DNA of 64,000 nt, from contig CABQKA010000002.1 of NCBI GenBank assembly GCA_902464615.1, positions 159,814-223,813 on the forward strand. The letters are read 5' to 3'. The first letter of the stretch is position 1, and every line of letters starts with the position of its first letter. This DNA comes from an uncultured Prevotella sp. (lineage in GTDB: Bacteria > Bacteroidota > Bacteroidia > Bacteroidales > Bacteroidaceae). A program made the position numbers and the translations under genes. This document shows positions 26,439-35,201 of this stretch, one piece after another. Below the pieces are notes generated by a model, which worked only from the letters and a program-made list of their open reading frames with translations, ran no database searches and had not been told where the DNA came from.

Positions 26439-27380
26439 ATGCGTGTAAAACTGAAAGGTTACCTTTACGGCGCGGTTGCCGCCGTGAGCTACGGGCTCAA
26501 TCCCCTGTGCGCCCTTTTCCTTTACGAAGAAGGTCTTACGGCCGGCTCTGTCCTGTTCTACCGTTTTGCCTTTGCCGCCGTGTTGCTGGCCGGACTGATG
26601 GCCGTGCAGCGCAAATCCTTCCGCCTGACGCTTCATGAGGCCGGCGTCCTGTCGTTGCTGGGCGTGATTTTCGCAGTCTCTTCGCTGACGTATTTCGTCA
26701 GTTTCCATTATATCGCAGCCGGTATTGCGGCCACCCTCATCTTTATGTATCCAGTCATGGTGGCCTTAATCATGTCTCTGTGCTTCAAGGAACGCCTTCC
26801 GGCGGTGATGAAGGTGGCCATCGTGCTGACCCTTTGCGGCATTGTGCTGCTCTATCGCGGCGACGGCGCGGGCGGCCTTTCTCCCGTCGGTGTCGGGCTG
26901 GCGCTGGTCTCGGCCCTGACCTATGCGCTTTATATTGTTGTCGTCAATCGCTATTCGCTGGTCATGTCGGGCGTAAAGCTGACGTTCTACGCCCTGCTCG
27001 TCTGTCTGGCGGTCATTACGCTTTTTGCCGTGTCCACGGGCGAACCGCTTCAGCCGCTGCCCTCACTGCGTGCCTGGTTGTTCGCTTTCCTGCTGGGGCT
27101 GGTGCCTACGGTCGTCTCGCTGGTCACGATGGCCGTGGCCATCCGCTGCATCGGTTCCACGCCTACGGCCGTTATCGGCGCGCTCGAGCCGGTCACGGCG
27201 CTGGTCATCGGCGTTGCCGTTTTCTCCGAGCGTTTCAGCCTGGTCCAGGGCGTCGGTGTCGCCGCCATACTCCTGGCCGTCACGCTCGTCGTTGCCGGGA
27301 AGTCGCTCCGCCGTCCGCCGGTCATGATGCGCGTGCTGCGCGCCGGCCGCTTTGTCTGGAAACATTGGCGGTGGCGCTGA
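26439..27380 (+). CDS. EamA/DMT family transporter
   Basis: The 313-residue protein has ten membrane segments in two EamA repeats (GAVAAVSYGLNPLCALF and LALVSALTYALYIVVVNR; TPTAVIGALEPVTALVIG near the end). DMT transporters move small metabolites, often amino acids or nucleotide-sugar-like compounds; the substrate cannot be told. The start at 26439 is preceded by GGAG. It is transcribed alone and converges with the acyltransferase gene. Confidence 0.92.
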   Translation: MRVKLKGYLYGAVAAVSYGLNPLCALFLYEEGLTAGSVLFYRFAFAAVLLAGLMAVQRKSFRLTLHEAGVLSLLGVIFAVSSLTYFVSFHYIAAGIAATLIFMYPVMVALIMSLCFKERLPAVMKVAIVLTLCGIVLLYRGDGAGGLSPVGVGLALVSALTYALYIVVVNRYSLVMSGVKLTFYALLVCLAVITLFAVSTGEPLQPLPSLRAWLFAFLLGLVPTVVSLVTMAVAIRCIGSTPTAVIGALEPVTALVIGVAVFSERFSLVQGVGVAAILLAVTLVVAGKSLRRPPVMMRVLRAGRFVWKHWRWR

Positions 27381-27501
27381 GGCCGCCTGCTCCTTTGGAT
27401 AAATAGGGTATCCTCCGGTCCGTCATCGACAGGCCGGGGGATGCTGCATTTGTCCTTTGGCGTAAGGAGTGCTGTGTGCCGGTGCGGTGCACCGGTCGCC
27501 A

Positions 27502-28585
27502 TCAGAGGCGCCGCAGCAGGCGGCGGACAAGTTCATCTGCCGGTCCTTCGATGCGTTTCCATACGAAGATGCGCAGCTGGTCCACGAGTACGCAGGCTAC
27601 GTAGACACCTGCGAGGATGGGGATTACCAGCAGGAAATATGCCGCGCCCCAGGCTTCGTGCAGCGCTTGGCATACCGGCGCGTAAACCGGTCCGAAGATG
27701 AGCCGGTGACCGTGAAGAAGGAAAACGGCAAAGGCCGAGGCTGCCAGCCAATTGACGGCCTTGCTTTGCAGCCGCAGCTTCGAGAAGGCCAGCAGCAGGA
27801 AGAGCGAGGCGGCGATGGTCAGCGGATTGACGTAGCCGGTAATCTTTCCCATGGCATGTGCCAGAAGTATTTCTGCCAGAGGCATCCGTTGTGCGAGGAA
27901 GCCTGTAAGCACCACGCAGCCGGTGTTGACCAGCGCCAGGCCCAGGTAGAGCTGCAGGTCGGTGCGGGCCTTCAGCGTGGCGTAGCGCGGACTGTAGAGG
28001 CGGACGTAGCGCATCAGCAGGTAGAGGCCGGCAAACGAAACGGGCGAATAGCCGCCGGCAAACCATGCCGCGGAGCTGAAGATGCAGCCGTAGACAGTCT
28101 GGAAGAGGAAAAAGAGGATGAGCAGGACGCGCAGCTGCCACCGCGACGTGTGCTCCACCAGCGCGTTGAGCGCCGGGGCGGCGAGATAGAGCATCAGGTA
28201 GGCCTTCGGAAACCAGTATCCCTTTGTCAGCAGGAAGCAGTCCGCCCACTCCATGATGCCCGGCCGGCCCAGGCCGGCGAGCCACGCGACGCAGTTGATC
28301 AGGAAAATAAGGAAGAAGATTTGGAAAAGCAGCGACGCCGCGCTGCGCACTTTCGGCCGGATGCCGAACCAGCCCGAAATCATGACGAAGACATTGACGC
28401 AGACCACTGCAAGCGATTGGGCCAATACGCTGGCGCTCGCATCCAGCGGAGCTGCGGCGAAGCGCGCCGCATCCGGCGCGCCGAGGCTCAGGAAGTCTGC
28501 GTGGACGTATAGTACCAGGAACATCGCGACAATACGCAGCAGTTCGATGTTGGAGGATCTACCCCCCCCCTGTTAATTTTTGCAT
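27502..28585 (-). CDS. Acyltransferase-3 family membrane protein with an out-of-frame G9 tract
   Basis: The protein has about ten membrane segments and the acyltransferase-3 hallmark SNIELLRIVAMFLVLYVH at its N-terminus. Such enzymes O-acylate surface glycans. The coding strand reads ATG at 28585, five codons, then nine Gs (28562-28570). With nine Gs the start runs into TAG; with eight or eleven it joins the acyltransferase frame exactly. The only in-frame ATG in the current state (28524) lies inside the first membrane segment and would lose the conserved ELLR motif. I infer an OFF phase variant. A -7 box is at 28612-28620, just upstream of the 28585 start. Confidence 0.8.
28562..28570 (-). 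repeat. Homopolymeric G9 tract in the acyltransferase coding start
   Basis: Nine consecutive G (coding strand) lie between the ATG at 28585 and the conserved N-terminus. Tracts of this length slip often in replication. Confidence 0.9.
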
Positions 28586-28611
28586 AAAAAGATGGTATTG
28601 TGTTTCAGCCG

Positions 28612-28620
28612 GCAAAGGTA
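28612..28620 (-). promoter_or_regulatory. Promoter -7 box of the acyltransferase gene
   Basis: TACCTTTGC on the minus strand, 27 bases before ATG 28585. Its position supports that upstream start rather than 28524. Confidence 0.6.
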
Positions 28621-28755
28621 CGACTTTTTGCGTGTTCTGTTTTCCATTCCCGGGCGGATTTCGTCCAGGCCTGCCGTCCGGGGCGTCCAGGCCGGCGGGT
28701 AGGGGAAGCCGCGCCTGCGACAGGTCCGCCCGCCGGCCCGCCCTGTGCTGCGGCG

Positions 28756-28817
28756 CACGGGGCTTAGCCCCCTTTTTTCTTCCCTTAGCCCCGTAATTTG
28801 TTCCCTAAGGCCCGTAG
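28756..28817. repeat. 21-bp-period intergenic array (three units)
   Basis: GGGGCTTAGCCCC, CCCTTAGCCCCGTA and CCCTAAGGCCCGTA follow each other at exactly 21 bp, between divergent genes. The rest of 28586-28960 holds promoters only. Confidence 0.75.
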
Positions 28818-28929
28818 CGGGCGGGACAGGCGGACGTGTCCGGCCCGTTATTCTGCACAAAAGCGGGTTTTCGGCCGATATTTGTACGCTTCGCATTCCC
28901 CGCGTTCCGCTTATATCCTTGGAAAGGAC

Positions 28930-28938
28930 TATATTTGC
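28930..28938 (+). promoter_or_regulatory. Promoter -7 box of the M15 peptidase gene
   Basis: TATATTTGC, 22 bases before the start codon at 28961. Confidence 0.55.
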
Positions 28939-28960
28939 ACGAAAAATAATCTGAGGCGAG

Positions 28961-29644
28961 ATGAGGCTTCTCTGTTTATTCCTGCTGCTTCCCGTACTGT
29001 ACGCCACGGCCCAGCGCAGCGACGCGCTGCCCAAGTCGGCGACCGAGCAGGCCATAGAACGCCAAGGCATGGTGGACCTGCAGCGCGTGGACCCCACGAT
29101 ACAGGTCAGCCTGATGTATGCCCGGCCCGACAATTTCACCGGTAAGGTGCTTTATACCGACCTGCATCACGCCTATCTGCATCCCGAGGCTGCCGCCGCG
29201 CTGCGCAAGGCCCAGGCCGAACTGAAACGGCTTCGCCCGGACCTCAGCCTGAAGGTCTACGACGCAGGCCGGCCCATGAGTGTGCAGCAACGGATGTACG
29301 ACGTGGTGAAAGGCACGCCGAAATATTTCTACGTGAGCAATCCGCGCAACGGTGGCGGCCTGCACAACTACGGGCTGGCTGTCGACCTCACGCTCTGCGA
29401 CGCCGTGACCGGCGACACACTCCCGATGGGGTCCAAGATAGACTACATGGGCGAGCTGGCACACGTCCGGGACGAGGCGCGTATGGTCCGCTCCGGGCGG
29501 CTGGGGCGCGAAGCCCTGGCCAACCGCCAGCTGTTGCGCCGCGTGATGAAAGCGGCCGGTTTCAAAGTCCTGCTCACCGAGTGGTGGCACTTCAATTTCC
29601 GGACCAGAGCCGAAGCCCGCGCGCGCTACCAGGTCATACGCTGA
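28961..29644 (+). CDS. M15 family D-Ala-D-Ala dipeptidase (VanX/DdpX-like)
   Basis: The 227-residue protein has a signal peptide (cleavage near ATA-QR) and the M15D motifs: SLMYARPDNFTGK, KVYDAGRPMSVQQ, the zinc site GLHNYGLAVDLTL (His and Asp) and TEWWHFNF (Glu and His). It cleaves D-Ala-D-Ala dipeptide in the periplasm, in cell-wall recycling; resistance is not implied by this copy alone. No van regulatory genes are nearby. It is probably single-gene, with a -7 box 22 bases upstream. Confidence 0.88.
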   Translation: MRLLCLFLLLPVLYATAQRSDALPKSATEQAIERQGMVDLQRVDPTIQVSLMYARPDNFTGKVLYTDLHHAYLHPEAAAALRKAQAELKRLRPDLSLKVYDAGRPMSVQQRMYDVVKGTPKYFYVSNPRNGGGLHNYGLAVDLTLCDAVTGDTLPMGSKIDYMGELAHVRDEARMVRSGRLGREALANRQLLRRVMKAAGFKVLLTEWWHFNFRTRAEARARYQVIR

Positions 29645-29713
29645 GGCACGCCCGGCGTTGCCGCATGCCTTGTCCCTGTCGTTTCGCCCTTAAAAACCGC
29701 CATTTCATCGACT

Positions 29714-30886
29714 ATGATAGACCAAACCGCCCATTTCATCGCGAATCATCGCACCGAGCGCGTCGAGACGCTCGCCCTGGCCCTGTCGGGGCGGACAGAC
29801 ATTGACGCCGCTTTTGCCTTGCGACAGATAGAAGGCTGGCAGCGCCTGCGCGCGAAAGTGCCTTCGTGGGCCGCGGTCGACGGGCTGCTCTATCCGCCGC
29901 GCCTGTCGCTGGAGCAGTGTTCCGGCGAGGCGGCGGCCCGCTATAAGGCCGCGCTGGCCGCGAGGCTATGCCCGCACGGCGGAACGTTCATCGACCTGAC
30001 CGGCGGACTGGGCGTGGACTTCTCTTTCATAGCCCGCACTTTCGGGCGGGCCGTTTACGTGGAACGGAACGGGGAACTGTGCCGCCTGGCCCGCCACAAT
30101 TTCCCGCTGCTCGGTCTGGCGGATGCCGAAGTCGTGCAGTCCGGCGCGGAGGAATATCTGTCCGCCGCACCGCGGGCCGGCCTCTTTTTCCTCGACCCTG
30201 CGCGGCGCGACGGCAACGGCCGGAAGACGGTGTTCGTCGAAGACTGCGAGCCCGACGCCGCCGCCCTCATGCCGCGGCTCCGCGCCCTCTCGCCTGTGGT
30301 CCTGCTGAAACTTTCGCCGATGCTCGACTGGCACCGCGCCGCACAGACGCTGGGCGGCGTGGCCGAGGTGCATGCCGTGGCCAGCGGCGGCGAGTGCAAG
30401 GAACTGCTGCTCGTGTGTACCGACGCCCCGACGGGCGTCGTTGTCCATGCCGTGGAAGGGGCTGCCTGCTTCGTTTTCCGTCCAGAAGAAGAGGCCGCCG
30501 CACAGCCCGTTTACGCCGGTGAAGTGGGGGATTTCCTCTTCGAGCCGGGGCCCGCCGTGCTCAAGGCCGGGGCATACAGGCTGACGGCCGTGCGCTACGG
30601 TTTGCACAAGCTGCACCCCAATACGCACCTCTACACCGGTGCGGCCGCCGTGGCGGACTTCCCCGGCCGCGTTTTCCGCGTGGTCCGCGTCTGCGACTTT
30701 TCCAAGGCGGCGCTACGCGCCCTGTGCCGCGACGTGCCGCGGGCCAACCTGGCCGTGCGCAATTTTCCCGAGACGGTGGCCGGCCTGCGCCGCCGCCTCC
30801 GCCTTGCCGAGGGCGGCGACGACTACCTTTTCGCCACCACGCTTGCCGGCGGCCGCCATGTGCTCGTCCATTGCCGCAAAGACTGA
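29714..30886 (+). CDS. THUMP-like class I SAM-dependent methyltransferase
   Basis: The 390-residue protein has a central Rossmann methyltransferase core with the SAM motif FIDLTGGLGVDFSFIA (about residue 95) and FFLDPARRDGNGRK (motif IV, DPAR). The C-terminal third matches the THUMP-like domain of Bacteroidota proteins of this kind. The substrate is probably RNA, but no direct evidence is visible. The gene lies 69 bases after the M15 gene and 25 before the GH20 gene; the three may share a transcript. Confidence 0.82.
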   Translation: MIDQTAHFIANHRTERVETLALALSGRTDIDAAFALRQIEGWQRLRAKVPSWAAVDGLLYPPRLSLEQCSGEAAARYKAALAARLCPHGGTFIDLTGGLGVDFSFIARTFGRAVYVERNGELCRLARHNFPLLGLADAEVVQSGAEEYLSAAPRAGLFFLDPARRDGNGRKTVFVEDCEPDAAALMPRLRALSPVVLLKLSPMLDWHRAAQTLGGVAEVHAVASGGECKELLLVCTDAPTGVVVHAVEGAACFVFRPEEEAAAQPVYAGEVGDFLFEPGPAVLKAGAYRLTAVRYGLHKLHPNTHLYTGAAAVADFPGRVFRVVRVCDFSKAALRALCRDVPRANLAVRNFPETVAGLRRRLRLAEGGDDYLFATTLAGGRHVLVHCRKD

Positions 30887-30911
30887 CACTACTAACCCAA
30901 ACCTATACGAT

Positions 30912-33137
30912 ATGAAAAGAAAATTCATCCTTGCCGCTTTGTTGGCGGAGGCCTTGTCCCTCGGAGCTTTGCTGTCCGGGACTTTGTCCGCCCGGGCGGC
31001 CGCGCCGGTCGACATCATTCCCCGGCCCGCCCAGGTGCAGGAGGCCGATGGCAAATTTACGCTTACGGCCACGACCGTGATTGCGTGCGACGCCGCCTCG
31101 CGCGGGCAGGCCGCCTATCTTCAGGACCTGCTCTCGCGCTCTACGGGCTGGGACCTGGAGGTAAAGGAGGGTAGCCGCAAGGGCGGCATCCGTCTTTGCG
31201 TCGACTCCACCCTTGTGTCCCATCCGGAGGGCTATCGCCTTGAGGTAACGCCGAAGGGCGTCACCGTTACCGGGGCCGACGCCTCGGGCGTGTTCTACGG
31301 CATCCAGACGTTGCTGCAACTGTTCCCGCCGCAGGTGTACAACCGCGAGCGGCAGCGCGGCGTGACGGAATGGAGTGCGCCTTGCGTCACGGTCGAGGAC
31401 GCTCCGGACCATCCCTGGCGCGGCATGATGCTTGACGTGGCCCGTTACTTCTTCGACAAGGAGTTTGTCAAGAAATATATCGACATGATGGCCATGTATA
31501 AGCTCAACAAGCTCCAGTTCCATCTTGTTGACGACTCCGGCTGGCGCCTTGAAATCAAAAAATATCCGCGGCTGACCGAAGTCGGTGCCTGGGCAGGTCC
31601 CGACAACAAGCGTCTGGGCGGCTACTATACGCAGGACGACATCCGCGAGCTCGTGGCCTACGCCCAGGTGCGCGGTGTGGACATCATCCCCGAAATCGAG
31701 TTCCCGGCCCATATCCTCTCGGCCGTAGTAGCCTATCCGTGGCTCAGCTGCACCGGCGAGCAGCACGAAGTTCCCACGCAGCATTTCATCAGCCGCGACC
31801 TGATTTGCGCCGGCAAGGAAAGCTCCATCCGTTTCCTGTCCGACGTGCTCGACGAAGTGGCGCAGCTCTTCCCCTCGCGCTACATCAACATCGGCGGCGA
31901 CGAAGCCGTCTATACGCGCTGGGAACAATGTCCCGACTGCCAGGCCCTGATGAAACGCCTCGGCCTGAAGCAAGCCTCCGAACTGCAAGGCTATCTGACC
32001 AACGTAGTGGCCGACATGATGGCCAAGAAAGGCCGTACCGCGGTAGGGTGGGAGGAAATCATTTTCCGCGGCAAGGTGAGCCAGCCCGTAGTGGCCGCCA
32101 TCTGGCACAATCCGGCCGACACCGCGCGGGCCATTGCCGACGGGCACAAGGCCGTGCTCATGCCCGCGTCCTACTGCTACTTCGACTTTCCCGAGAGCAC
32201 CACGCCCGGCGAAGTAAAGGCCGCCACGTGGCAACCCGCTTTCACGTCGGAGCGCACCTACAGCCTGGCCTTGCCCGACTATTCGGCCCAATCCGGCGTA
32301 CTCGGCGTGCAGGGCTGCCTTTGGAGCGACCAGTTCATCCACGGCGACGTGCTGCAGGAAATCCCCTATCTCAACGAGAACCGCTCCGAGCAGTATGCCG
32401 AATACCTGACGTTCCCGCGCCTGCTCGCCCTGGCCGAACTGGCCTGGTGCCCCCAGTCCCGGCGCGACTACGCCGACTTCCTCCGCCGCCAGTCCACCCA
32501 TTTCCCGCGCCTCGACAACGCCGGATGCAATTACCGCGTGCCCGAACCCCGTATCGCCGAGTCCGGACCTACTGCCGACGGCCGCTACCGCTTCCGTCTC
32601 GCACCCGCCGTGTCCGGCGCCCAAATCCGCTACACTACCGACGGCGCTTACCCCAACGTGCATTCGGCCCTTTATGAAGGAGGCGACATCGTCGTGGACA
32701 GGAAAGACGACTTCCACGCCATCACCGTCGTCACGCCGCGCCACTATTCCCTGCCCGTTTACTTCGCCCCGGACTATTCCGCCTATGCCGCCTATGGTAA
32801 GTACGCCGCCGAGTGGAAACCGCTCCGCGTACAGACGAAACCGGCCCCCTGGCGCTTTGAATGCACCGGCAAGGTGGCCGAAAACGGCACGTTCCACGTG
32901 ACCTTCGTACCCACCCGCGGGCAAAACGGCCTGCGTCTCGGCGAACTGAAACTTTACAAGCGCGACGAACTTCTCGCCACCGTGCCGCAGGATGCCGTGG
33001 CCGCCGGCGACAGCCCCGTCAGCTACACCTTCAAGGTAGACGCCTTCGAAGCCGGCACACCCTTCTACATCGAAGTGCAGGCCTGCGGCGAGGGCGGCAA
33101 CGACACCTCCGGTCTGGTCTTCATCCGTAAAGAATAG
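30912..33137 (+). CDS. GH20 beta-N-acetylhexosaminidase
   Basis: The 741-residue protein has a signal peptide (to about residue 30), an N-terminal GH20b domain (IPRPAQVQEADGKF), and the catalytic barrel with HLVDDSGWRLEIKKYPRLTE, EFPAH and the catalytic pair D330-E331 in NIGGDEAVYTRW. C-terminal parts include a chitobiase/Fn3-like segment (IRYTTDGAYPN) and a beta-sandwich. It removes terminal GlcNAc or GalNAc from glycans in the periplasm or at the surface, fitting host-glycan or chitin use. It ends at a 20-bp-period array and a strong terminator. Confidence 0.93.
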   Translation: MKRKFILAALLAEALSLGALLSGTLSARAAAPVDIIPRPAQVQEADGKFTLTATTVIACDAASRGQAAYLQDLLSRSTGWDLEVKEGSRKGGIRLCVDSTLVSHPEGYRLEVTPKGVTVTGADASGVFYGIQTLLQLFPPQVYNRERQRGVTEWSAPCVTVEDAPDHPWRGMMLDVARYFFDKEFVKKYIDMMAMYKLNKLQFHLVDDSGWRLEIKKYPRLTEVGAWAGPDNKRLGGYYTQDDIRELVAYAQVRGVDIIPEIEFPAHILSAVVAYPWLSCTGEQHEVPTQHFISRDLICAGKESSIRFLSDVLDEVAQLFPSRYINIGGDEAVYTRWEQCPDCQALMKRLGLKQASELQGYLTNVVADMMAKKGRTAVGWEEIIFRGKVSQPVVAAIWHNPADTARAIADGHKAVLMPASYCYFDFPESTTPGEVKAATWQPAFTSERTYSLALPDYSAQSGVLGVQGCLWSDQFIHGDVLQEIPYLNENRSEQYAEYLTFPRLLALAELAWCPQSRRDYADFLRRQSTHFPRLDNAGCNYRVPEPRIAESGPTADGRYRFRLAPAVSGAQIRYTTDGAYPNVHSALYEGGDIVVDRKDDFHAITVVTPRHYSLPVYFAPDYSAYAAYGKYAAEWKPLRVQTKPAPWRFECTGKVAENGTFHVTFVPTRGQNGLRLGELKLYKRDELLATVPQDAVAAGDSPVSYTFKVDAFEAGTPFYIEVQACGEGGNDTSGLVFIRKE

Positions 33138-33155
33138 GAACAGGCCTCGCGCCGG

Positions 33156-33213
33156 CAGGGCCTATCCCCGTATTTACGGGCCTTAGCCCCGTCCGGATTC
33201 CCATAGGCGGACT
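33156..33213. repeat. 20-bp-period intergenic array (three units)
   Basis: CCTATCCCCGTA (33161), CCTTAGCCCCGT (33181) and CCCATAGGCGG (33200) are spaced 20 bp. The last unit merges into the terminator stem. Confidence 0.65.
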
Positions 33214-33240
33214 TTTACGAAAAAAAAGTCCGCCTTTTTT
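33206..33240 (+). terminator. Rho-independent terminator of the GH20 gene
   Basis: GGCGGACTTTT (33206-33216) pairs with AAAAGTCCGCC (33224-33234), followed by six Ts. Confidence 0.9.
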
Positions 33241-33241
33241 G

Positions 33242-33250
33242 TAACTTTGG
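33242..33250 (+). promoter_or_regulatory. Promoter -7 box of the ECF sigma operon
   Basis: TAACTTTGG, two bases after the terminator T-run and 32 before the start. Its -33 region would lie inside the terminator. Confidence 0.5.
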
Positions 33251-33281
33251 GCGGGCGAAGCCGTCTTACAGATAGAGAGCA

Positions 33282-33794
33282 ATGAAAGCGATGGATTTCC
33301 GATACGACTTGTTGCCGTTGAAGGATAAACTTTTCCGGTTGGCACTCCGTATCACACTCGACACGGCGGAGGCCGAGGACGTCACGCAAGACACCTTGCT
33401 CCGCGTGTGGGACCGGCGCTCGGAGCTGGCCGGAATCCAGTCGCTCGAAGCCTATTGCCTCACCGTCTGCCGGAATCTGGCCCTCGACCGCAGCCAAAAG
33501 CGCGAGGCCGCCAACCTCTCGCTCGAGGAGACCGGGACCGACGCCCCCGACAGTTCCCTCAGGGCCGACGAACGGCTGGAACACGACGAGCGGCTGCGCC
33601 GCGTACACGAACTTTTCACCCGCCTGCCCGAGACACAGCGCACCGCCATGCAGCTGCGCGACATCGAAGGGAAAAGCTATCGCGAAGTGGCCGGCATCAT
33701 GGGCATCACAGAGGAGAACGTCAAGGTCACACTCTTCCGCGCCCGGCAGGCTATCCGCAAACAATACGAAAAGATTGAGAACTATGGACTATAA
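33282..33794 (+). CDS. ECF-type RNA polymerase sigma factor
   Basis: The 170-residue protein has sigma region 2 (LFRLALRITLDTAEAEDVTQDTLLRVWD) and region 4 (LPETQRTAMQLRDIEGKSYREVAGIMGITEENVKVTLFRARQAIRK). It directs RNA polymerase to a small regulon, likely envelope- or stress-related. The next gene overlaps its end and looks like a membrane partner. An alternative start is Met4 (33291). Confidence 0.93.
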   Translation: MKAMDFRYDLLPLKDKLFRLALRITLDTAEAEDVTQDTLLRVWDRRSELAGIQSLEAYCLTVCRNLALDRSQKREAANLSLEETGTDAPDSSLRADERLEHDERLRRVHELFTRLPETQRTAMQLRDIEGKSYREVAGIMGITEENVKVTLFRARQAIRKQYEKIENYGL

Positions 33795-34305
33795 ATATAT
33801 AGAACAACTGTTGGACCGTTATTGGGCGTGCGAGACTACGCCTGCTGAGGAGCGCATCCTTCGCGACTTCTTCAGCCAGCCCGACGTGCCCGCCAGTCTG
33901 TCCCTTTATAAGGACTTGTTCGTATATGAAAACCGGCAGGGCCACGTGGGTCTGGGCGCCGATTTTGACGAGCGGCTCGTCCGCATGGCCGGTGTCGGAC
34001 AACCAGTGGTCAAGGCCCGTCCGCTCACTTGGGGGCGTCGTCTCCGACCGCTCTACCACGCCGCTGCCGCGGTCGCCGTCGTCGCCTTGCTCGGCACGGC
34101 CTCGCAGCGGATATTCCGCCACACAGGAGCAGAACCGGCATGGGACTACAATGCCGCCGCATACCAGGATTCCTACGACAATCCGCAAGAAGCCTACGAA
34201 GTGCTCGACGACGGGTTGCAGGAGTTGCGCGACGTGCTGGGCACTCCGCGTGCCGGCGACTCCGATTCCGTCGCCGTCCGTTCCGTCAAGCCCCAAGTGA
34301 AATGA
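33784..34305 (+). CDS. Single-pass membrane protein, putative anti-sigma partner
   Basis: The 173-residue protein has an N-terminal cytoplasmic part (1-83; YIEQLLDRYWACETTPAEERILRDFF), one membrane segment (about 88-105) and a C-terminal extracytoplasmic part with acidic residues. This layout is typical of anti-sigma-like proteins encoded after Bacteroidota sigma factors, but no named anti-sigma domain is recognised. It overlaps the sigma gene by 11 bases and the next gene by four (ATGA). Confidence 0.75.
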   Translation: MDYKYIEQLLDRYWACETTPAEERILRDFFSQPDVPASLSLYKDLFVYENRQGHVGLGADFDERLVRMAGVGQPVVKARPLTWGRRLRPLYHAAAAVAVVALLGTASQRIFRHTGAEPAWDYNAAAYQDSYDNPQEAYEVLDDGLQELRDVLGTPRAGDSDSVAVRSVKPQVK

Positions 34306-34775
34306 AAGCGTTCCTGACCTTACTGCTGGCGTTCGCAGCGCTCCTGCCCGTCCGCGCGCAGCGAGAAGAAGACTTCGCCTCGCGTTATATGTCCCTCTAC
34401 GGGGACGAGGGCGGACTCACGTGCAAGACGATCAGTCCCGCCATGATGGAGCGCATCATGAACCTCGACACCGTGCGGCGCGACGCCGACGCCCTCCGCG
34501 TCTTCGCCCAGCTCAAGAGCATCCGCTTCGTCACGGCGCCCGACACGTCCCTCACCCGCGAGCTTTACGGCAAGGCCGAGGAACTGGCCCGGCACAACAG
34601 CCGGCGCTACACGGCTTACGCCACGCGAGACCATCTGTCCATCTACGTCCGCCAGCGCGGCAAGGTGCTCCTCGAGCTCGTAGTGCTCCTCGTCAACGCC
34701 GAAAGCCAGTTCAACATCCTGAACTTTACGGGGACCATGTCCGAGGACTTCATCCGCCAGGTCCTGACCATATAG
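34302..34775 (+). CDS. DUF4252 domain secreted protein
   Basis: The 157-residue protein has a signal peptide (MKAFLTLLLAFAALLPVRA-QR) and a DUF4252-like body (LKSIRFVTAP, VLLELVVLLVNAESQFNILNFTGTMSEDFI). DUF4252 genes are commonly third in sigma-factor operons of Bacteroidales, and function is unknown. Its ATG overlaps the upstream stop. There is no lipobox cysteine. Confidence 0.85.
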   Translation: MKAFLTLLLAFAALLPVRAQREEDFASRYMSLYGDEGGLTCKTISPAMMERIMNLDTVRRDADALRVFAQLKSIRFVTAPDTSLTRELYGKAEELARHNSRRYTAYATRDHLSIYVRQRGKVLLELVVLLVNAESQFNILNFTGTMSEDFIRQVLTI

Positions 34776-35107
34776 CCAACAAGAATAGTCAGCTACATAT
34801 CCGCCGAGCCGAAACGCGGCGAGGCAAAGGTGAAAACGTCACTTGCTTATTAAAACAACCTTTGAGGCTACTGAGGTTTCAGTTCTCTCACGCCTTTTTA
34901 TCCGGTGGGATAAAGCCAGAAGATAAAACGGGAGGTTCGCAGCCCTGCGGACTTCCCTTTATCGTCTTTATGCGGCAGCCGTTCCCTTCCGCAGTAAAGC
35001 CCGTGGCTGCCGGTTTTCTGCCGTTTCATCGCGTTTCTTCCTTTCTGCCTGCCGCAAAATTCGCGGTTCCATCGGGACGCCGCTGTCCCGCCTGTCGCGC
35101 AGGGGCT
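34776..35107. other. Intergenic region with stable hairpins, no gene seen
   Basis: Two hairpins are clear: TTTATCC/GGATAAA (34897-34914) and a 13-bp stem with two G-U pairs (34930-34957) followed by TTTATCGTCTTT, which may end the sigma operon transcript. The length and serial hairpins would also fit a small RNA. No open frame is convincing. Confidence 0.4.
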
Positions 35108-35138
35108 TGCGTGGGTCAAAATAAATCCCTAAATTTGC
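35108..35138 (+). promoter_or_regulatory. Promoter of sufCDS
   Basis: TTG (35108-35110), 19 bases, TAAATTTGC (35130-35138), 63 bases before sufC. Confidence 0.65.
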
Positions 35139-35201
35139 CCGTCCCGCGCAGGCGCACGTTGTGCGGCCGGCGGCGTAGCATCCTAATCCCGAACGAAACT
35201 T

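Noticed and set aside
26003..26638. Open frame of 211 codons before the EamA gene
   Set aside because: The product is Arg/Pro/Ala-rich, overlaps the EamA gene in another frame and runs through an intergenic array and a promoter box.
28961..29644. Vancomycin-resistance VanX in a resistance cluster
   Set aside because: The enzyme family fits, but no vanH/vanA-type ligase or vanRS genes are nearby; a cell-wall recycling dipeptidase is the simpler reading.
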